Shown here: in pieces, positions 1-7,513 of the stretch | How positions within the stretch are numbered: the stretch's first letter is position 1 | Layout of the letters: each line of letters starts with the position of its first letter | From: Flagellimonas pacifica | GTDB lineage: Bacteria > Bacteroidota > Bacteroidia > Flavobacteriales > Flavobacteriaceae | Assembly (NCBI RefSeq): GCF_900215465.1 | Contig: NZ_OBEH01000005.1 | Span: forward strand, 186,001-250,000 | Reading direction: 5' to 3' | Length of the DNA stretch: 64,000 nucleotides | Position numbers and translations under genes: made by a program | Notes under the pieces: model-generated | Seen by the model: the letters and a program-made list of their open reading frames with translations, nothing else | Told to the model about the DNA's origin: nothing | The model's database searches: none

Positions 1-313
1 GAGTAAGTGAATTTTCGGCTTTCTCCATGAAATTTTCATATTTTATTGTGTAACTACTTATTCCAAGTGGATCCATTGAGAAAGGAACTTTTTCGCCAGT
101 TGGTGATACAAAATCTACTTCATAGCCGTGAGAAATAAAAATATGATATGGCGGAGCAACTTCCCAAAGATTGTTACCAGCAAAGTGTTTTTCGGGATCA
201 TTCATATCCTCAGTATTTGAGACAATAATTAATATTCTTCCCTTTCCAATTGTTTCATTTTTACAGGAAATAAAAATTACTAATGTCAGTAATGTTAAAA
301 GTGTGTTTTTCAT
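1..313 (-). CDS. DJ-1/PfpI-like lipoprotein, 3' part outside window
   Basis: An open minus-strand frame starts at the ATG at 313 and runs off the left edge (104 complete codons seen, no stop). The N-terminus is a short hydrophobic segment ending in a lipobox with Cys17 (IFISC), so a lipoprotein is expected. The following residues (GRILIIVSN, then NLWEVAPPYHIF and YEVDFVSPTGE) match the start of DJ-1/PfpI 'type 1 glutamine amidotransferase-like' proteins. The catalytic Cys and His lie beyond the edge, so activity cannot be judged. The family is inferred from pattern only. Confidence 0.72.
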   Translation of the reverse strand, partial: MKNTLLTLLTLVIFISCKNETIGKGRILIIVSNTEDMNDPEKHFAGNNLWEVAPPYHIFISHGYEVDFVSPTGEKVPFSMDPLGISSYTIKYENFMEKAENSLT

Positions 314-383
314 TTTTTGATTAATTGAATTTTTTATAAGACAATAATTAGTGAAGAATGTTACAGTCATCCAATTAATGCCA

Positions 384-538
384 ATGGGCTTTGTTTATGG
401 CGTGTGAGAGGTGCCTCACGTGAGCCATCATTACGCCCCATCCGTTATAAGTGTAGTCGATTGCTGTGCCTTTTGCCACAGGTCTTATAAAAATGGAAAA
501 ACTACAGTAGGATATGAGGTGTGATGTACAAAGCCCAT
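384..538. repeat. Long intergenic repeat, family 1, copy A
   Basis: About 155 bp bounded by an inverted terminal repeat: ATGGGCTTTGT at the left and ACAAAGCCCAT at the right. Inner blocks GTGCCTCACG and GCTGTGCCTTTTG are shared in the same order and orientation with copy B at 2020-2181. No convincing ORF. Together with the flanking sequence, this element fills the gap between the truncated lipoprotein gene and the next gene. Confidence 0.75.
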
Positions 539-641
539 CGATGGGTCTTATATATGGCTCCTAGCGTGCAAAATAGCAATTACTTTTCGGTTGAGTACGA
601 GCCGAATTTTATAATTTTCTTATTACCTTTTTTATCAATAA

Positions 642-735
642 GCCAAATTGAAAAATTTGGCGGGCTTGCAAATATGCCTTAACTGCGATTAAGCAACTAA
701 TTAGCTATGAGTTACATACGTTGTTGTAAAACGCT
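642..735. repeat. Long intergenic repeat, family 2, copy 1 (partial)
   Basis: Contains a perfect 8-bp stem at 642-649/654-661 (GCCAAATT/AATTTGGC, 4-nt loop). Near 700-725 it has a block related to one at about 1298-1322 (TAGC.ATGA.TTA.A.ACG). It lies directly downstream, on the minus strand, of the small lipoprotein gene ending at 800. Boundaries are approximate. Confidence 0.5.
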
Positions 736-799
736 TTTCTTTCACTTTATTATTTAAATTTCGTATTTTGAGTTAATTCCGATTTGGAACATTTTTGCT

Positions 800-1123
800 T
801 TATTTCAAGTCTTCAATTGCAAACATTCCATCAGCAGGCGCGTTTTCCCCTTGATAAAAAAAACTTACTTTTAACGAATCACCTTTTTTTGTCCACGTTC
901 CAGTATAGGTTTTTTTCCGCAAGAGAGTAGTCGAAAATTGACATATATTTTTTTCAAGAAACAACCATTCACTATCGTAAACTTTGTGATTCTGCTTTTT
1001 ATAATAAATTGTGTCTAAAGTTCGTATTTCCGATTTCGATAAATTTAGATTCAACATTCTTGAGCAAGAGCTCAATACAGTTAATATTATTGAAATCAGA
1101 AGTATTTTTATTATAGAATTCAC
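800..1123 (-). CDS. Small lipoprotein of unknown function
   Basis: An open minus-strand frame reaches upstream to an ATG at 1255, but its first 40 or so codons are the translated intergenic repeat, so that start is unlikely. I place the start at the GTG at 1123 (TTG at 1132 is also possible), giving about 107 residues. It begins with a signal helix and a lipobox (VLSSC). The mature part is polar, with a Thr/Lys/Trp-rich stretch (TYTGTWTKKGDSLKVSFFY) that looks like a small beta-sheet domain of the kind seen in Bacteroidota lipocalin-like lipoproteins. No enzyme motif. It stands alone between structured repeats. Confidence 0.6.
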   Translation of the reverse strand: MNSIIKILLISIILTVLSSCSRMLNLNLSKSEIRTLDTIYYKKQNHKVYDSEWLFLEKNICQFSTTLLRKKTYTGTWTKKGDSLKVSFFYQGENAPADGMFAIEDLK

Positions 1124-1139
1124 TTTTCTCAAATGTTTT

Positions 1140-1325
1140 ACAATGACGCAGCCGCCTGCACGTTCGAGTCCATGTGGAGCGTAACGGAACATTGACTCGA
1201 ACGGTCTTGTGTATGATTTCGTTGCGTGTTTCAGCAACTGATTGAGCAAATACAAACCGAATAGAAAATCCGCGAGGATTTTCGTAAGTAGGCTAGTACT
1301 AGCAATGAATTATACACGGCTTAGA
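1140..1325. repeat. Long structured intergenic repeat, family 2, copy 2
   Basis: This gap can fold extensively. It holds a perfect 10-bp inverted repeat (CGTTCGAGTC 1161-1170 / GACTCGAACG 1194-1203), a perfect 8-bp hairpin with GCGA loop (GAAAATCC 1264-1271 / GGATTTTC 1276-1283) and a 12-bp palindrome GCTAGTACTAGC (1292-1303). The right end resembles a block near 700-725. It sits between two minus-strand genes that have no functional link. The structure is attC-like in spirit, but no canonical integron core sites were recognised. Confidence 0.65.
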
Positions 1326-1336
1326 CACTTTTGTTT

Positions 1337-1984
1337 TCAGGATGGCAATCTTTTTGCAATAAACTTCATTTGCCCTCGATGATTAGACTCATGCTCGCAG
1401 ACATGAAACCATTTACAGTAATTATTGGTGGGACCCCATGGCCAATCCTGATCAATTTCCATAAGCCACTTATCTCCTCTTTTGGCAAATTCCTTTTTTG
1501 TATACTCTCTTACTTCTTTAAGTTTTTCTAGGTAGTAGCCAACTTCATTTCCAATTATTTGTTCTCTTCCAAGCTTCCCAAGTCCTGAGGGAATATCCCA
1601 TTCAGCCTTAATGTCCTCACTCCATGTTCCCCATTCAAGACCATCAAAAGTATGTAGTTGATAATACTTCTCTGTTGCAGCTAAATGTAATAACATTGCT
1701 CCAATAGAATTTGATTGTTCATCGATTTGAAAGTCAAGTTGCTCAACTGTTAAATTTTTCACACTGTTTATAACCCAAGCTCTCATCATGTTCATAGTGG
1801 AAAGTAGGGTTCCAACTTGTGGGTCATACCCGTCCATTGGCCCAATAATATATAGACTATCTTCGGTTTGACTGGGTAATTCATTGGCAATTCCAGCGAA
1901 TGGAATAGAAACTAATCCGCAAGTTAAAAGTGCAGAGCTTTTCAAGAAATTTCTTCTGTTATTGTTTTCTGATTGATTCTTCAT
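1337..1984 (-). CDS. DinB-like exported metalloprotein
   Basis: A 215-residue protein with a twin-arginine signal (RRNFLKS, residues 10-16) followed by a hydrophobic stretch, so export by Tat is expected. The mature part is a four-helix DinB/YfiT-type domain. His100 (in MLLHLAATE) and the pair His198/His202 (HESNHRGQ) are spaced like the metal-binding triad of the superfamily. DinB-fold proteins include thiol-dependent transferases and hydrolases; the substrate here is unknown. It is a single gene between two long repeats (1140-1325 and 2020-2181), consistent with a cassette-like unit. Start at the ATG at 1984, directly ahead of the Tat signal. Confidence 0.82.
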   Translation of the reverse strand: MKNQSENNNRRNFLKSSALLTCGLVSIPFAGIANELPSQTEDSLYIIGPMDGYDPQVGTLLSTMNMMRAWVINSVKNLTVEQLDFQIDEQSNSIGAMLLHLAATEKYYQLHTFDGLEWGTWSEDIKAEWDIPSGLGKLGREQIIGNEVGYYLEKLKEVREYTKKEFAKRGDKWLMEIDQDWPWGPTNNYCKWFHVCEHESNHRGQMKFIAKRLPS

Positions 1985-2019
1985 ATTAGTATTTAGTTTA
2001 GGTTGTATTAATTGTGTCT

Positions 2020-2181
2020 AATGGGCTTTGTATATGGCGTCGTGTGGCGTGCCTCACGGGGCGGCCATGATCACGCCTCATGTGCTATATACTGAGTTGA
2101 TGGCTGTGCCTTTTGCTCGTTGCGAGGTATAAATATAGGGAAAATGTAATTTTGGGTGAGGCTTGATCTACAAAGCCCATT
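2020..2181. repeat. Long intergenic repeat, family 1, copy B
   Basis: About 162 bp with a perfect 13-bp terminal inverted repeat, AATGGGCTTTGTA (2020-2032) and TACAAAGCCCATT (2169-2181). It shares TATGGCGT, GTGCCTCACG, GCCAT.ATCACGCC-like and GCTGTGCCTTTTG blocks, in direct orientation, with copy A at 384-538. It lies directly upstream of the DinB-like gene. The rest of the gap to 2698 shows no gene; it carries two palindromes listed separately. Confidence 0.75.
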
Positions 2182-2542
2182 GACGGGGATGAGCAAAAGG
2201 GGAGCGCAAGGATTGCGTGGTTTTGCGGGCCCAAGGGGACATTGCCGTCAACTACTTGGATATATGGAAGATTCCATATAACCTTATTGATTTCCTATAA
2301 AAATAATACTTTTTGAGTATAAATTAATATATACACGGTATTATGTCAGTTCCTGATTTTGTGAGAATATTAGAGGTTAAAAGGTATAGTTAAAATACTA
2401 TTGATGGTTATGCGTCTATTATCAAATTGGCTAGACTTTTTTTCAAAAATCCCTGAACAACATAGATGAAACAGAACTTAAAAAGTATTTTCTACATGTC
2501 GCATACCAAAAACGTATCATAATTCTTACATTAAAAGTAAAT

Positions 2543-2556
2543 ATGACAATTGTCAT
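2543..2556. promoter_or_regulatory. Perfect 14-bp palindrome, possible operator
   Basis: ATGACAATTGTCAT, about 145 bp upstream of the first gene of the copper cluster. The TGACA-N2-TGTCA form resembles a dimeric repressor site. A second perfect palindrome, TGGTTTATAAACCA, follows at 2605-2618. Which regulator binds is not known. Confidence 0.4.
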
Positions 2557-2604
2557 GCTTTTGTTTGATCATTTGTTTTACTTTTGGACCGTTGGCCAGT
2601 TCTA

Positions 2605-2618
2605 TGGTTTATAAACCA
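2605..2618. promoter_or_regulatory. Second perfect 14-bp palindrome upstream of copper cluster
   Basis: TGGTTTATAAACCA, about 80 bp before the ATG at 2699. The AT-rich centre is compatible with a site near the promoter. Assignment is by symmetry alone. Confidence 0.35.
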
Positions 2619-2698
2619 CTGTAATTAAAGCATTTACAGGGTTTAAAAAATTAACGGCCGAGTGTCAGACTTAAACAATTTTTTGCTAACTTTTAGGG

Positions 2699-3118
2699 AT
2701 GAAGGTTTTTTTTCACAAAATAGTGTCCTATATTTTGACTTTTGCGGTTCTTTTCGCCACTTCTTCTTTTAGTGCGGATATGCACTTCTGTTGCGATAAA
2801 TTGGTGGATATGGCAGTCTTCGGAAAGGCAAAACCATGTGATGAAAAAGTTAAAAAGACCGAAAGGCCCTCAAAGGAATGTTCCCTTGGGCAAAAGGACT
2901 GTTGCAACAATGTAAAGTTCTCAAAAACCGGAGTGGACGATATCAAGAAAGTGACCTCCGAGCTGACCTCAGAGAATTACATTTTCCTACATACCTTCTT
3001 TTATACCTATATCAATGGCTTTGAAGGGCTTGAAAAGAATGTCGTTCCCTTTTTGCACTACGATCCTCCTTTGATATCGAAGGATATACAGGTACTTCAC
3101 GAGACATTTTTGATTTGA
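2699..3118 (+). CDS. HYC_CC_PP-type exported protein
   Basis: A 139-residue protein with an N-terminal signal peptide (hydrophobic to about residue 25). The mature part carries the landmarks of the Bacteroidota HYC_CC_PP family: HFCC at 29-32, a CC pair at 68-69, and PP at 123-124 near a C-terminal YDPPL segment. The paired cysteines and His suggest disulfides or metal binding; family members often lie next to metal-handling genes. It opens the copper-associated cluster and is separated from the next gene by 175 bp containing a weak CAGGATA/TATCCTG stem (3131-3151). Biochemical function is unknown. Confidence 0.7.
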   Translation: MKVFFHKIVSYILTFAVLFATSSFSADMHFCCDKLVDMAVFGKAKPCDEKVKKTERPSKECSLGQKDCCNNVKFSKTGVDDIKKVTSELTSENYIFLHTFFYTYINGFEGLEKNVVPFLHYDPPLISKDIQVLHETFLI

Positions 3119-3293
3119 ATTCCTCTTCTGCAGGATATATCCTTTATCCTGTACCCATTTTGGCCAATAACCCAACATTGGCTAAAAATTGTCGTGCTCC
3201 TTTCTAAGCACTGCTCAGTTACATGATCTATAAAATTGTGGGTCATGCATGATCAACGGGTTTAAGTAACTCCAACATAAATTTCATAGCTAT

Positions 3294-3875
3294 ATGAAAC
3301 CACAGAAAGTATTCTGGATAAAGAATATGGTCTGCAAGCGCTGTTTGAAAGTCATCAAGCAGGAGCTTGAGGAAATCCATGTCGATATCCTTTCCCTGGA
3401 ACTGGGAAAGTTAACGGTACATTTTGACACCGATTCAGGTAAGGAAATCGATAAGAAAATAACGGAAATTCTGCACACCAACGGATTCGAGATCACCAAG
3501 AGTGAGGACGAAATGCTGGTGGAAAGAATAAAACTCATTTTGATAGAGCTCATAATGGAGCTGCCAATGGATATAAGGATAAATACATCCGATCATTTGG
3601 CGGCCCTTCTACATCGAGATTATAAGTATTTGAGCAGGGTTTTCTCCAAGAATGAGGATACGACCATAGAAAAGTACTTTATCAAATTAAAGGTGGAAAA
3701 AGCCAAGGAGCTGATACAGTTACAGCAGCACACTTTTTCGGATATCGCCTACTTATTGGATTATAGCAGTGTGAACCATTTGTCAAGACAGTTTAAGAAC
3801 ATAACGGGTCTTAGTATGACTGATTATAAAAACAGTCAGATATGGGAAAGGAATTTCCTTGACGAAATTATATAG
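3294..3875 (+). CDS. HMA-like/AraC-type transcriptional regulator
   Basis: A 193-residue protein. The first 65-70 residues look like a short heavy-metal-associated fold with a Cys14-x-x-Cys17 pair (MVCKRC). The C-terminal 100 residues are an AraC-type helix-turn-helix domain (FSDIAYLLDYSSVNHLSRQF, then FKNITGLSMTDYK). A metal-binding module fused to AraC suggests a cytosolic sensor, probably of copper given the neighbours. It stands 76 bp before the cytochrome c gene and is probably the local activator. The ligand is inferred, not shown. Confidence 0.8.
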   Translation: MKPQKVFWIKNMVCKRCLKVIKQELEEIHVDILSLELGKLTVHFDTDSGKEIDKKITEILHTNGFEITKSEDEMLVERIKLILIELIMELPMDIRINTSDHLAALLHRDYKYLSRVFSKNEDTTIEKYFIKLKVEKAKELIQLQQHTFSDIAYLLDYSSVNHLSRQFKNITGLSMTDYKNSQIWERNFLDEII

Positions 3876-3951
3876 ATAACAAAGAAAATTGTGCAGATAG
3901 GAGCAAAATGGAACAAATACTTTTAACATAAACACCTAATTCATCAATAAA

Positions 3952-4359
3952 ATGAAAATAAATAGAAAATTATCGGGAATCAAACTATTAGGGCTGATAT
4001 GCTTTCTAATGGTCGGCTTCAATGGCCACGCTCAGGAGAAATGGAAAGCTCCCGCAAGTGCGGATAAAATCATGAACCCATTAAAAAGCGATGCGAACGC
4101 CGCTGCCAAGGGAAAAAGGACCTACAAAATGCTATGTGTGATTTGCCATGGCGCCAAGGGCAAAGGCGATGGCATGGGTGGTTCCGGGTTGACCCCGAAA
4201 CCTACCGATTTGACCAATTCGGATATTCAGGCACAGACCGATGGAGCCCTTTTCTGGAAATTAACAGAGGGACGCGCCCCAATGGCTTCCTATAAGACCG
4301 CATTGCCAGAAAATAAAAGATGGGAACTTATTAATTACATCAGAACTCTAAAAAAATGA
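3952..4359 (+). CDS. Periplasmic mono-haem cytochrome c
   Basis: 135 residues. A signal peptide ends near residue 28 (GHAQ). One haem-binding motif is present, CVICH at 62-66, and a likely distal Met ligand, Met111 (APMASYK). Length and pattern fit class I cytochromes of the c6/cbb3-subunit-III type that carry electrons in the periplasm. The stop overlaps the ATG of the next gene (a beta-barrel protein) by 4 bp, so the two are translationally coupled. Confidence 0.9.
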   Translation: MKINRKLSGIKLLGLICFLMVGFNGHAQEKWKAPASADKIMNPLKSDANAAAKGKRTYKMLCVICHGAKGKGDGMGGSGLTPKPTDLTNSDIQAQTDGALFWKLTEGRAPMASYKTALPENKRWELINYIRTLKK

Positions 4360-5516
4360 AAAAACTACTAGTATTTACGACCTTATTAGTGTTAGGTAGT
4401 TCCATTTATGGCCAGACCTATAACACATTTGAACCGAGCAAGACCCAATTTATGCTCCGGGGTTACGGACATACGGGGTTTGAGTATATGGACTCGGGAG
4501 ACGAAACAGAATCTACATTCTTAGGTTCCGCCTTTGCCCCAATCTTTCTGTACAAACATTCGGATAGACTCATGTTCGAAGCTGAACTGGAATTTGTACT
4601 GGAGAGCAATGAACTGGAAATAGGCCTCGAATATGCCGATGTCATGTACGTGCTCAATAAGAATATGACCGTTAGGGCAGGAAAATTTCTTTTGCCCTTT
4701 GGCACTTTTATGGAAAGGCTGCATCCCGCATGGATCAACCGTTTGCCGAACGCCCCTTTAGGCTACGGACATGACGGGATCGCACCTTCTTCCGGAATTG
4801 GAGTGGAATTGAGGGGAGCCTTTGATTTGGGCGGGCCCAAGCTTAACTATTCAGTGTATTCTACCAATGGGCCACGTATCAAAGACGGTAGCGAAGAACC
4901 CGAGGAAGCGGGCATTTTGCAGTTTGCGAACTACGAGGATACCAATTTGGCCAAGGCCTACGGAGGTCGGATCGGGTTGTTGCCCTTTTCCGATTCCTCT
5001 ACGGAAATAGGATTTTCCGCTTACTCTACCAGCGGCACGGGAGAAGAGGATTCAGAATTCGAGGATATCGGTGCATTCTTATACGCCCTGGATTTTTCTT
5101 TGGTGAAACAAATACCGGGATTGAGCGGCATAGTGGATGTAAAGGCGCAATACAACAGTTCCAACGTGGATACCGCCACATTTATCGAGATGCACGAAGA
5201 TGGTGATGAAGAAGAATACTCTTTTGACAATCAAAGCAATTCGTTTTACGCTCAATTGAGCTATAGACCGACCATGGCCAACAGTGACTTTGTGAAAAAA
5301 TTGGAGTTTGTTGGAAGGTATTCGGATTTCAATGCACCTGAAGGAGCTGAGTGGGAAGAGAAATCAACCCAATATGCCTTTGGTCTTAACTACTGGCTGA
5401 GCTGGCGCTCGGTGGTCAAGCTCAGTTATCAGACCACGGAAACCGAAGGGGGTCACGATGGTGACGGAATTACAAATACCGATGGACTATTTCTGCATTG
5501 GGCCATAGGATTTTAG
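4356..5516 (+). CDS. Outer-membrane beta-barrel (porin-like) protein
   Basis: 386 residues. The signal peptide ends at about residue 19 (SIYGQ). The rest shows alternating hydrophobic beta-strands with acidic loops (for example DSGDETES and EDGDEEEY) and ends in an aromatic residue (WAIGF), as in outer-membrane barrels. The N-terminal half (FMLRGYGHTGF, VRAGKFLLPFG) resembles phosphate-selective/DcaP-type porins. It overlaps the upstream cytochrome gene by 4 bp and is followed after 23 bp by a second cytochrome c. The substrate is unknown; passage of metal ions or contact with the cytochromes are both possible. Confidence 0.8.
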   Translation: MKKLLVFTTLLVLGSSIYGQTYNTFEPSKTQFMLRGYGHTGFEYMDSGDETESTFLGSAFAPIFLYKHSDRLMFEAELEFVLESNELEIGLEYADVMYVLNKNMTVRAGKFLLPFGTFMERLHPAWINRLPNAPLGYGHDGIAPSSGIGVELRGAFDLGGPKLNYSVYSTNGPRIKDGSEEPEEAGILQFANYEDTNLAKAYGGRIGLLPFSDSSTEIGFSAYSTSGTGEEDSEFEDIGAFLYALDFSLVKQIPGLSGIVDVKAQYNSSNVDTATFIEMHEDGDEEEYSFDNQSNSFYAQLSYRPTMANSDFVKKLEFVGRYSDFNAPEGAEWEEKSTQYAFGLNYWLSWRSVVKLSYQTTETEGGHDGDGITNTDGLFLHWAIGF

Positions 5517-5539
5517 TTAAATCATAAAATACTTGAGAT

Positions 5540-5860
5540 ATGAAAACAGTATACAAATTAATAATCGCCTTGGTCATATTGGCCACGACAGGTTTAACGG
5601 TAGTGGCTTGTTCTTCTACCAAAGGAACCTATTCGGATGTACCGGCAACTGCGGATGCGGTGGCCGAGGAGGAGTTTAAAATGGAAAAATCAGGAGCTCA
5701 GCTTTGGGGAGAGACCTGTAACCGTTGTCATATAGCCCCTTCGCCGGCGGATTATAACGACACCGATTGGGAGACCATTAGCCTTCACATGAGGGTCAGG
5801 GCAAACCTGACCGAAAAAGAAAGCATGAAAATCGAAGAGTTTCTCAAATCGGCAAACTAG
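5540..5860 (+). CDS. Cytochrome c lipoprotein
   Basis: 106 residues. The signal sequence has a lipobox at Cys24 (TVVAC), so the protein should be lipid-anchored. One haem motif, CNRCH at 60-64, and a candidate distal Met at 84 (LHMRVR). The fold is minimal, about 60 residues after the haem Cys. With the upstream cytochrome and barrel it forms a three-gene unit suited to moving electrons across the envelope. Confidence 0.87.
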   Translation: MKTVYKLIIALVILATTGLTVVACSSTKGTYSDVPATADAVAEEEFKMEKSGAQLWGETCNRCHIAPSPADYNDTDWETISLHMRVRANLTEKESMKIEEFLKSAN

Positions 5861-5874
5861 GACATTCAGAAACG

Positions 5875-5911
5875 GCCCCCATGGCTGTTCGTCGAATTTG
5901 CTAATGGGGGC
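5875..5911. repeat. Long-loop inverted repeat between transcription units
   Basis: Perfect 8-bp arms GCCCCCAT (5875-5882) and ATGGGGGC (5904-5911) separated by 21 nt, in the 124-bp gap after the cytochrome lipoprotein gene. There is no T-run, so it is not a classic terminator; it may be an mRNA 3'-end stabiliser or processing site. Confidence 0.45.
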
Positions 5912-5984
5912 AAGAGTGAATGGACCGGGCAATACTATAATGTATGATGAAATTTCCTATTAAACGAACATTTAAAATAATACC

Positions 5985-6455
5985 ATGAAAACAACACTAT
6001 TGGTTTTTTCGATTATTGCGGTTACGGTTTTGGGCGCTTGTGCCCAAAACACCGATACCAAAGCACTGCTTGAAAATCCCGAATCCAGAAATGAAATCAT
6101 GTCGACTATCGCCGGCAACCATCATTACATGACACAGTTTATGGTTGCCATGCAGCAAAGCGACCATGCCATGCAGATGATGCAGGGTAACGAAAAGATT
6201 AGAGGGCATATGATGAAAGATGGTGGCATGCAAATGATAATGAAGGATAGTACGATGATGATGAATATGATGCAGGGCATGATGAAAGATGGAAAAATGA
6301 TGGGCAACATGATGAAAATGATGCATGAAAAGGGAATGATGAGCGAAGATTGCGTGGAATCTTGCAAGAAAATGATAGAAGAAAATGAATTAAAAACGAT
6401 CGAACAAGGCGAACTCGAATTGAGCAAAAGCCAAAGCCACGGAGATCATCATTAG
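5985..6455 (+). CDS. Methionine-rich lipoprotein, probable copper binder
   Basis: 156 residues with a lipobox at Cys19 (VLGAC). The central region is extremely Met-rich, with repeated MM, MxxM and MxxxM spacings (for example MMMNMMQGMMKDGKMM), and the C-terminus has His (HGDHH). Met clusters of this kind bind Cu(I) in periplasmic copper proteins. It is a paralogue of the protein encoded at 7514-7960: both have an A-x-NH-x-(Y/L) segment followed by an (S/N)DHA-x-x-MM-like motif. An envelope copper buffer is the likely role (inference). Confidence 0.75.
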   Translation: MKTTLLVFSIIAVTVLGACAQNTDTKALLENPESRNEIMSTIAGNHHYMTQFMVAMQQSDHAMQMMQGNEKIRGHMMKDGGMQMIMKDSTMMMNMMQGMMKDGKMMGNMMKMMHEKGMMSEDCVESCKKMIEENELKTIEQGELELSKSQSHGDHH

Positions 6456-6489
6456 GGACTAAAACATTTAACGCTAAAAACTAGAAATA

Positions 6490-6744
6490 ATGAAAGGACA
6501 TTGGATTTGGATGGTCATCGGTTGTGGTCTCCCCTTACTACTGATATTTTTTGCTCCAGCCTTGGGCATCACGGGATATAATGGGCTTTTTGCCTTTATA
6601 ATCGTAATGTTCCTAGTTCATCTGTTCATACCGCACGGCGGGCATGGCCATAGCGGGCATGGTAAATCCGGTAAACATGAACATGGCAATGAAGAACGAG
6701 CCGACAAGAACCAAGAAGAGCATAAAGGCCACCGGCACCATTAA
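6490..6744 (+). CDS. Small membrane protein with His-rich tail
   Basis: 84 residues. Two hydrophobic segments at about 5-24 and 30-47 are followed by a soluble tail rich in His and Gly (HGGHGHSGHGKSGKHEHG, then GHRHH), a plausible metal-binding tail. The IPHGGHGH-type tail recurs in small Bacteroidota copper-cluster proteins. It lies 34 bp after the Met-rich lipoprotein and 13 bp before the HMA protein. Confidence 0.7.
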   Translation: MKGHWIWMVIGCGLPLLLIFFAPALGITGYNGLFAFIIVMFLVHLFIPHGGHGHSGHGKSGKHEHGNEERADKNQEEHKGHRHH

Positions 6745-6757
6745 TATCAGTACGAAG

Positions 6758-6973
6758 ATGAAACGTAGATATCAAATAAACGGCATTAGTTGCGGTGGTT
6801 GTGTTGCCAGGGTAAAAAAAACCTTGGAAGGGCACCCCGACATTGAGAAGACCGAAATTTTCTTGGCCCCAAAAGGTGCCACGATCATCACTATGAAAGA
6901 GAAACTTTCGATAGAGAATATTCAAAAGCAACTCAATGAACTTGAGGGCTATACAATAACGGAAATTATTTAG
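6758..6973 (+). CDS. HMA-type metallochaperone (CopZ-like)
   Basis: 71 residues, a complete stand-alone heavy-metal-associated domain with the CxxC loop at Cys12-Gly-Gly-Cys15 (ISCGGC) and the usual beta-alpha-beta-beta-alpha-beta length. The ATG at 6758 is chosen because the open frame upstream only reads through the His-rich gene out of phase. It probably carries Cu(I) to an ATPase; a CPH-type copper ATPase lies at 41372, and none is adjacent. Confidence 0.85.
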   Translation: MKRRYQINGISCGGCVARVKKTLEGHPDIEKTEIFLAPKGATIITMKEKLSIENIQKQLNELEGYTITEII

Positions 6974-6996
6974 AATAATAATTAAAGAGTAACACT

Positions 6997-7218
6997 ATGT
7001 TTTTAAGAGATGGAATTTTTTGGGGCATGCACCTTATCTGGTGGGCAATTTGGCTGGTGGCCTTAGGCTGGATCTTCTTCGCCCCGTCGAACTGGCCGTT
7101 ACGAGAAGAGGAAGAAGAAAATGATGCGCTTACTGTTCTTAAGATACGGTTTGCCAAGGGTGAAATCACAAAGGAGGAATACAGGAACCAAAAAAAAGTT
7201 TTGGAACTGGACGCGTAA
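6997..7218 (+). CDS. SHOCT-domain small membrane protein 1
   Basis: 73 residues. One Trp-rich transmembrane helix (about 7-28, HLIWWAIWLVALGWIFF) is followed by an acidic linker and a C-terminal SHOCT motif (LKIRFAKGEITKEEYRNQKKVL). SHOCT tails occur on many small membrane proteins and have no known activity. It is a close local paralogue of the next gene, which suggests tandem duplication. Confidence 0.82.
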   Translation: MFLRDGIFWGMHLIWWAIWLVALGWIFFAPSNWPLREEEEENDALTVLKIRFAKGEITKEEYRNQKKVLELDA

Positions 7219-7258
7219 TGAATAAACAACAAATTAATAATCCTTAAAACTACAGACT

Positions 7259-7471
7259 ATGCATTTTTTCGATGGACATTGGGGCGGTATGCACTTTATC
7301 TGGTGGATCGTATGGTTCATTCTATTAATCTGGATTTTTTTTGTTCCCTACGATATCCCATATCAAAGAGCAAAAAAAGATGATCCCTTCAGAATTCTAA
7401 AAAAGCGGTTCGCCAATGGCGAAATCTCTAAGGAGGAATATGAGGAATCAAAGAAGATCTTGAAATCGTAA
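7259..7471 (+). CDS. SHOCT-domain small membrane protein 2
   Basis: 70 residues, the same build as its neighbour: an N-terminal HWGGMHFIWW helix, a short linker and a SHOCT tail (ILKKRFANGEISKEEYEES). His and Met residues at the start of the helix (MHFFDGHWGGMH) are more numerous than in paralogue 1 and could touch metal. Confidence 0.82.
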   Translation: MHFFDGHWGGMHFIWWIVWFILLIWIFFVPYDIPYQRAKKDDPFRILKKRFANGEISKEEYEESKKILKS

Positions 7472-7513
7472 TAACGGTTTTAGGTCAAATATTAATCATT
7501 AAAAAAAGTCAAA

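Noticed and set aside
1331..1531. Open frame on the plus strand across the DinB-like gene
   Set aside because: It is antisense to a well-supported Tat-exported DinB-like gene and shows no domain pattern.
3131..3151. CAGGATA/TATCCTG stem as a terminator
   Set aside because: Short 7-bp AT-rich stem and no T-run; kept only as a remark.
5997..6427. His- and Met/Ile-rich frames antisense to the Met-rich lipoprotein
   Set aside because: They are mirror products of repetitive ATG codons (CAT/ATG triplets) and not real proteins.
6644..6757. Longer start for the HMA chaperone
   Set aside because: The extra N-terminus only reads through the His-rich gene in another frame; the domain is complete from 6758.
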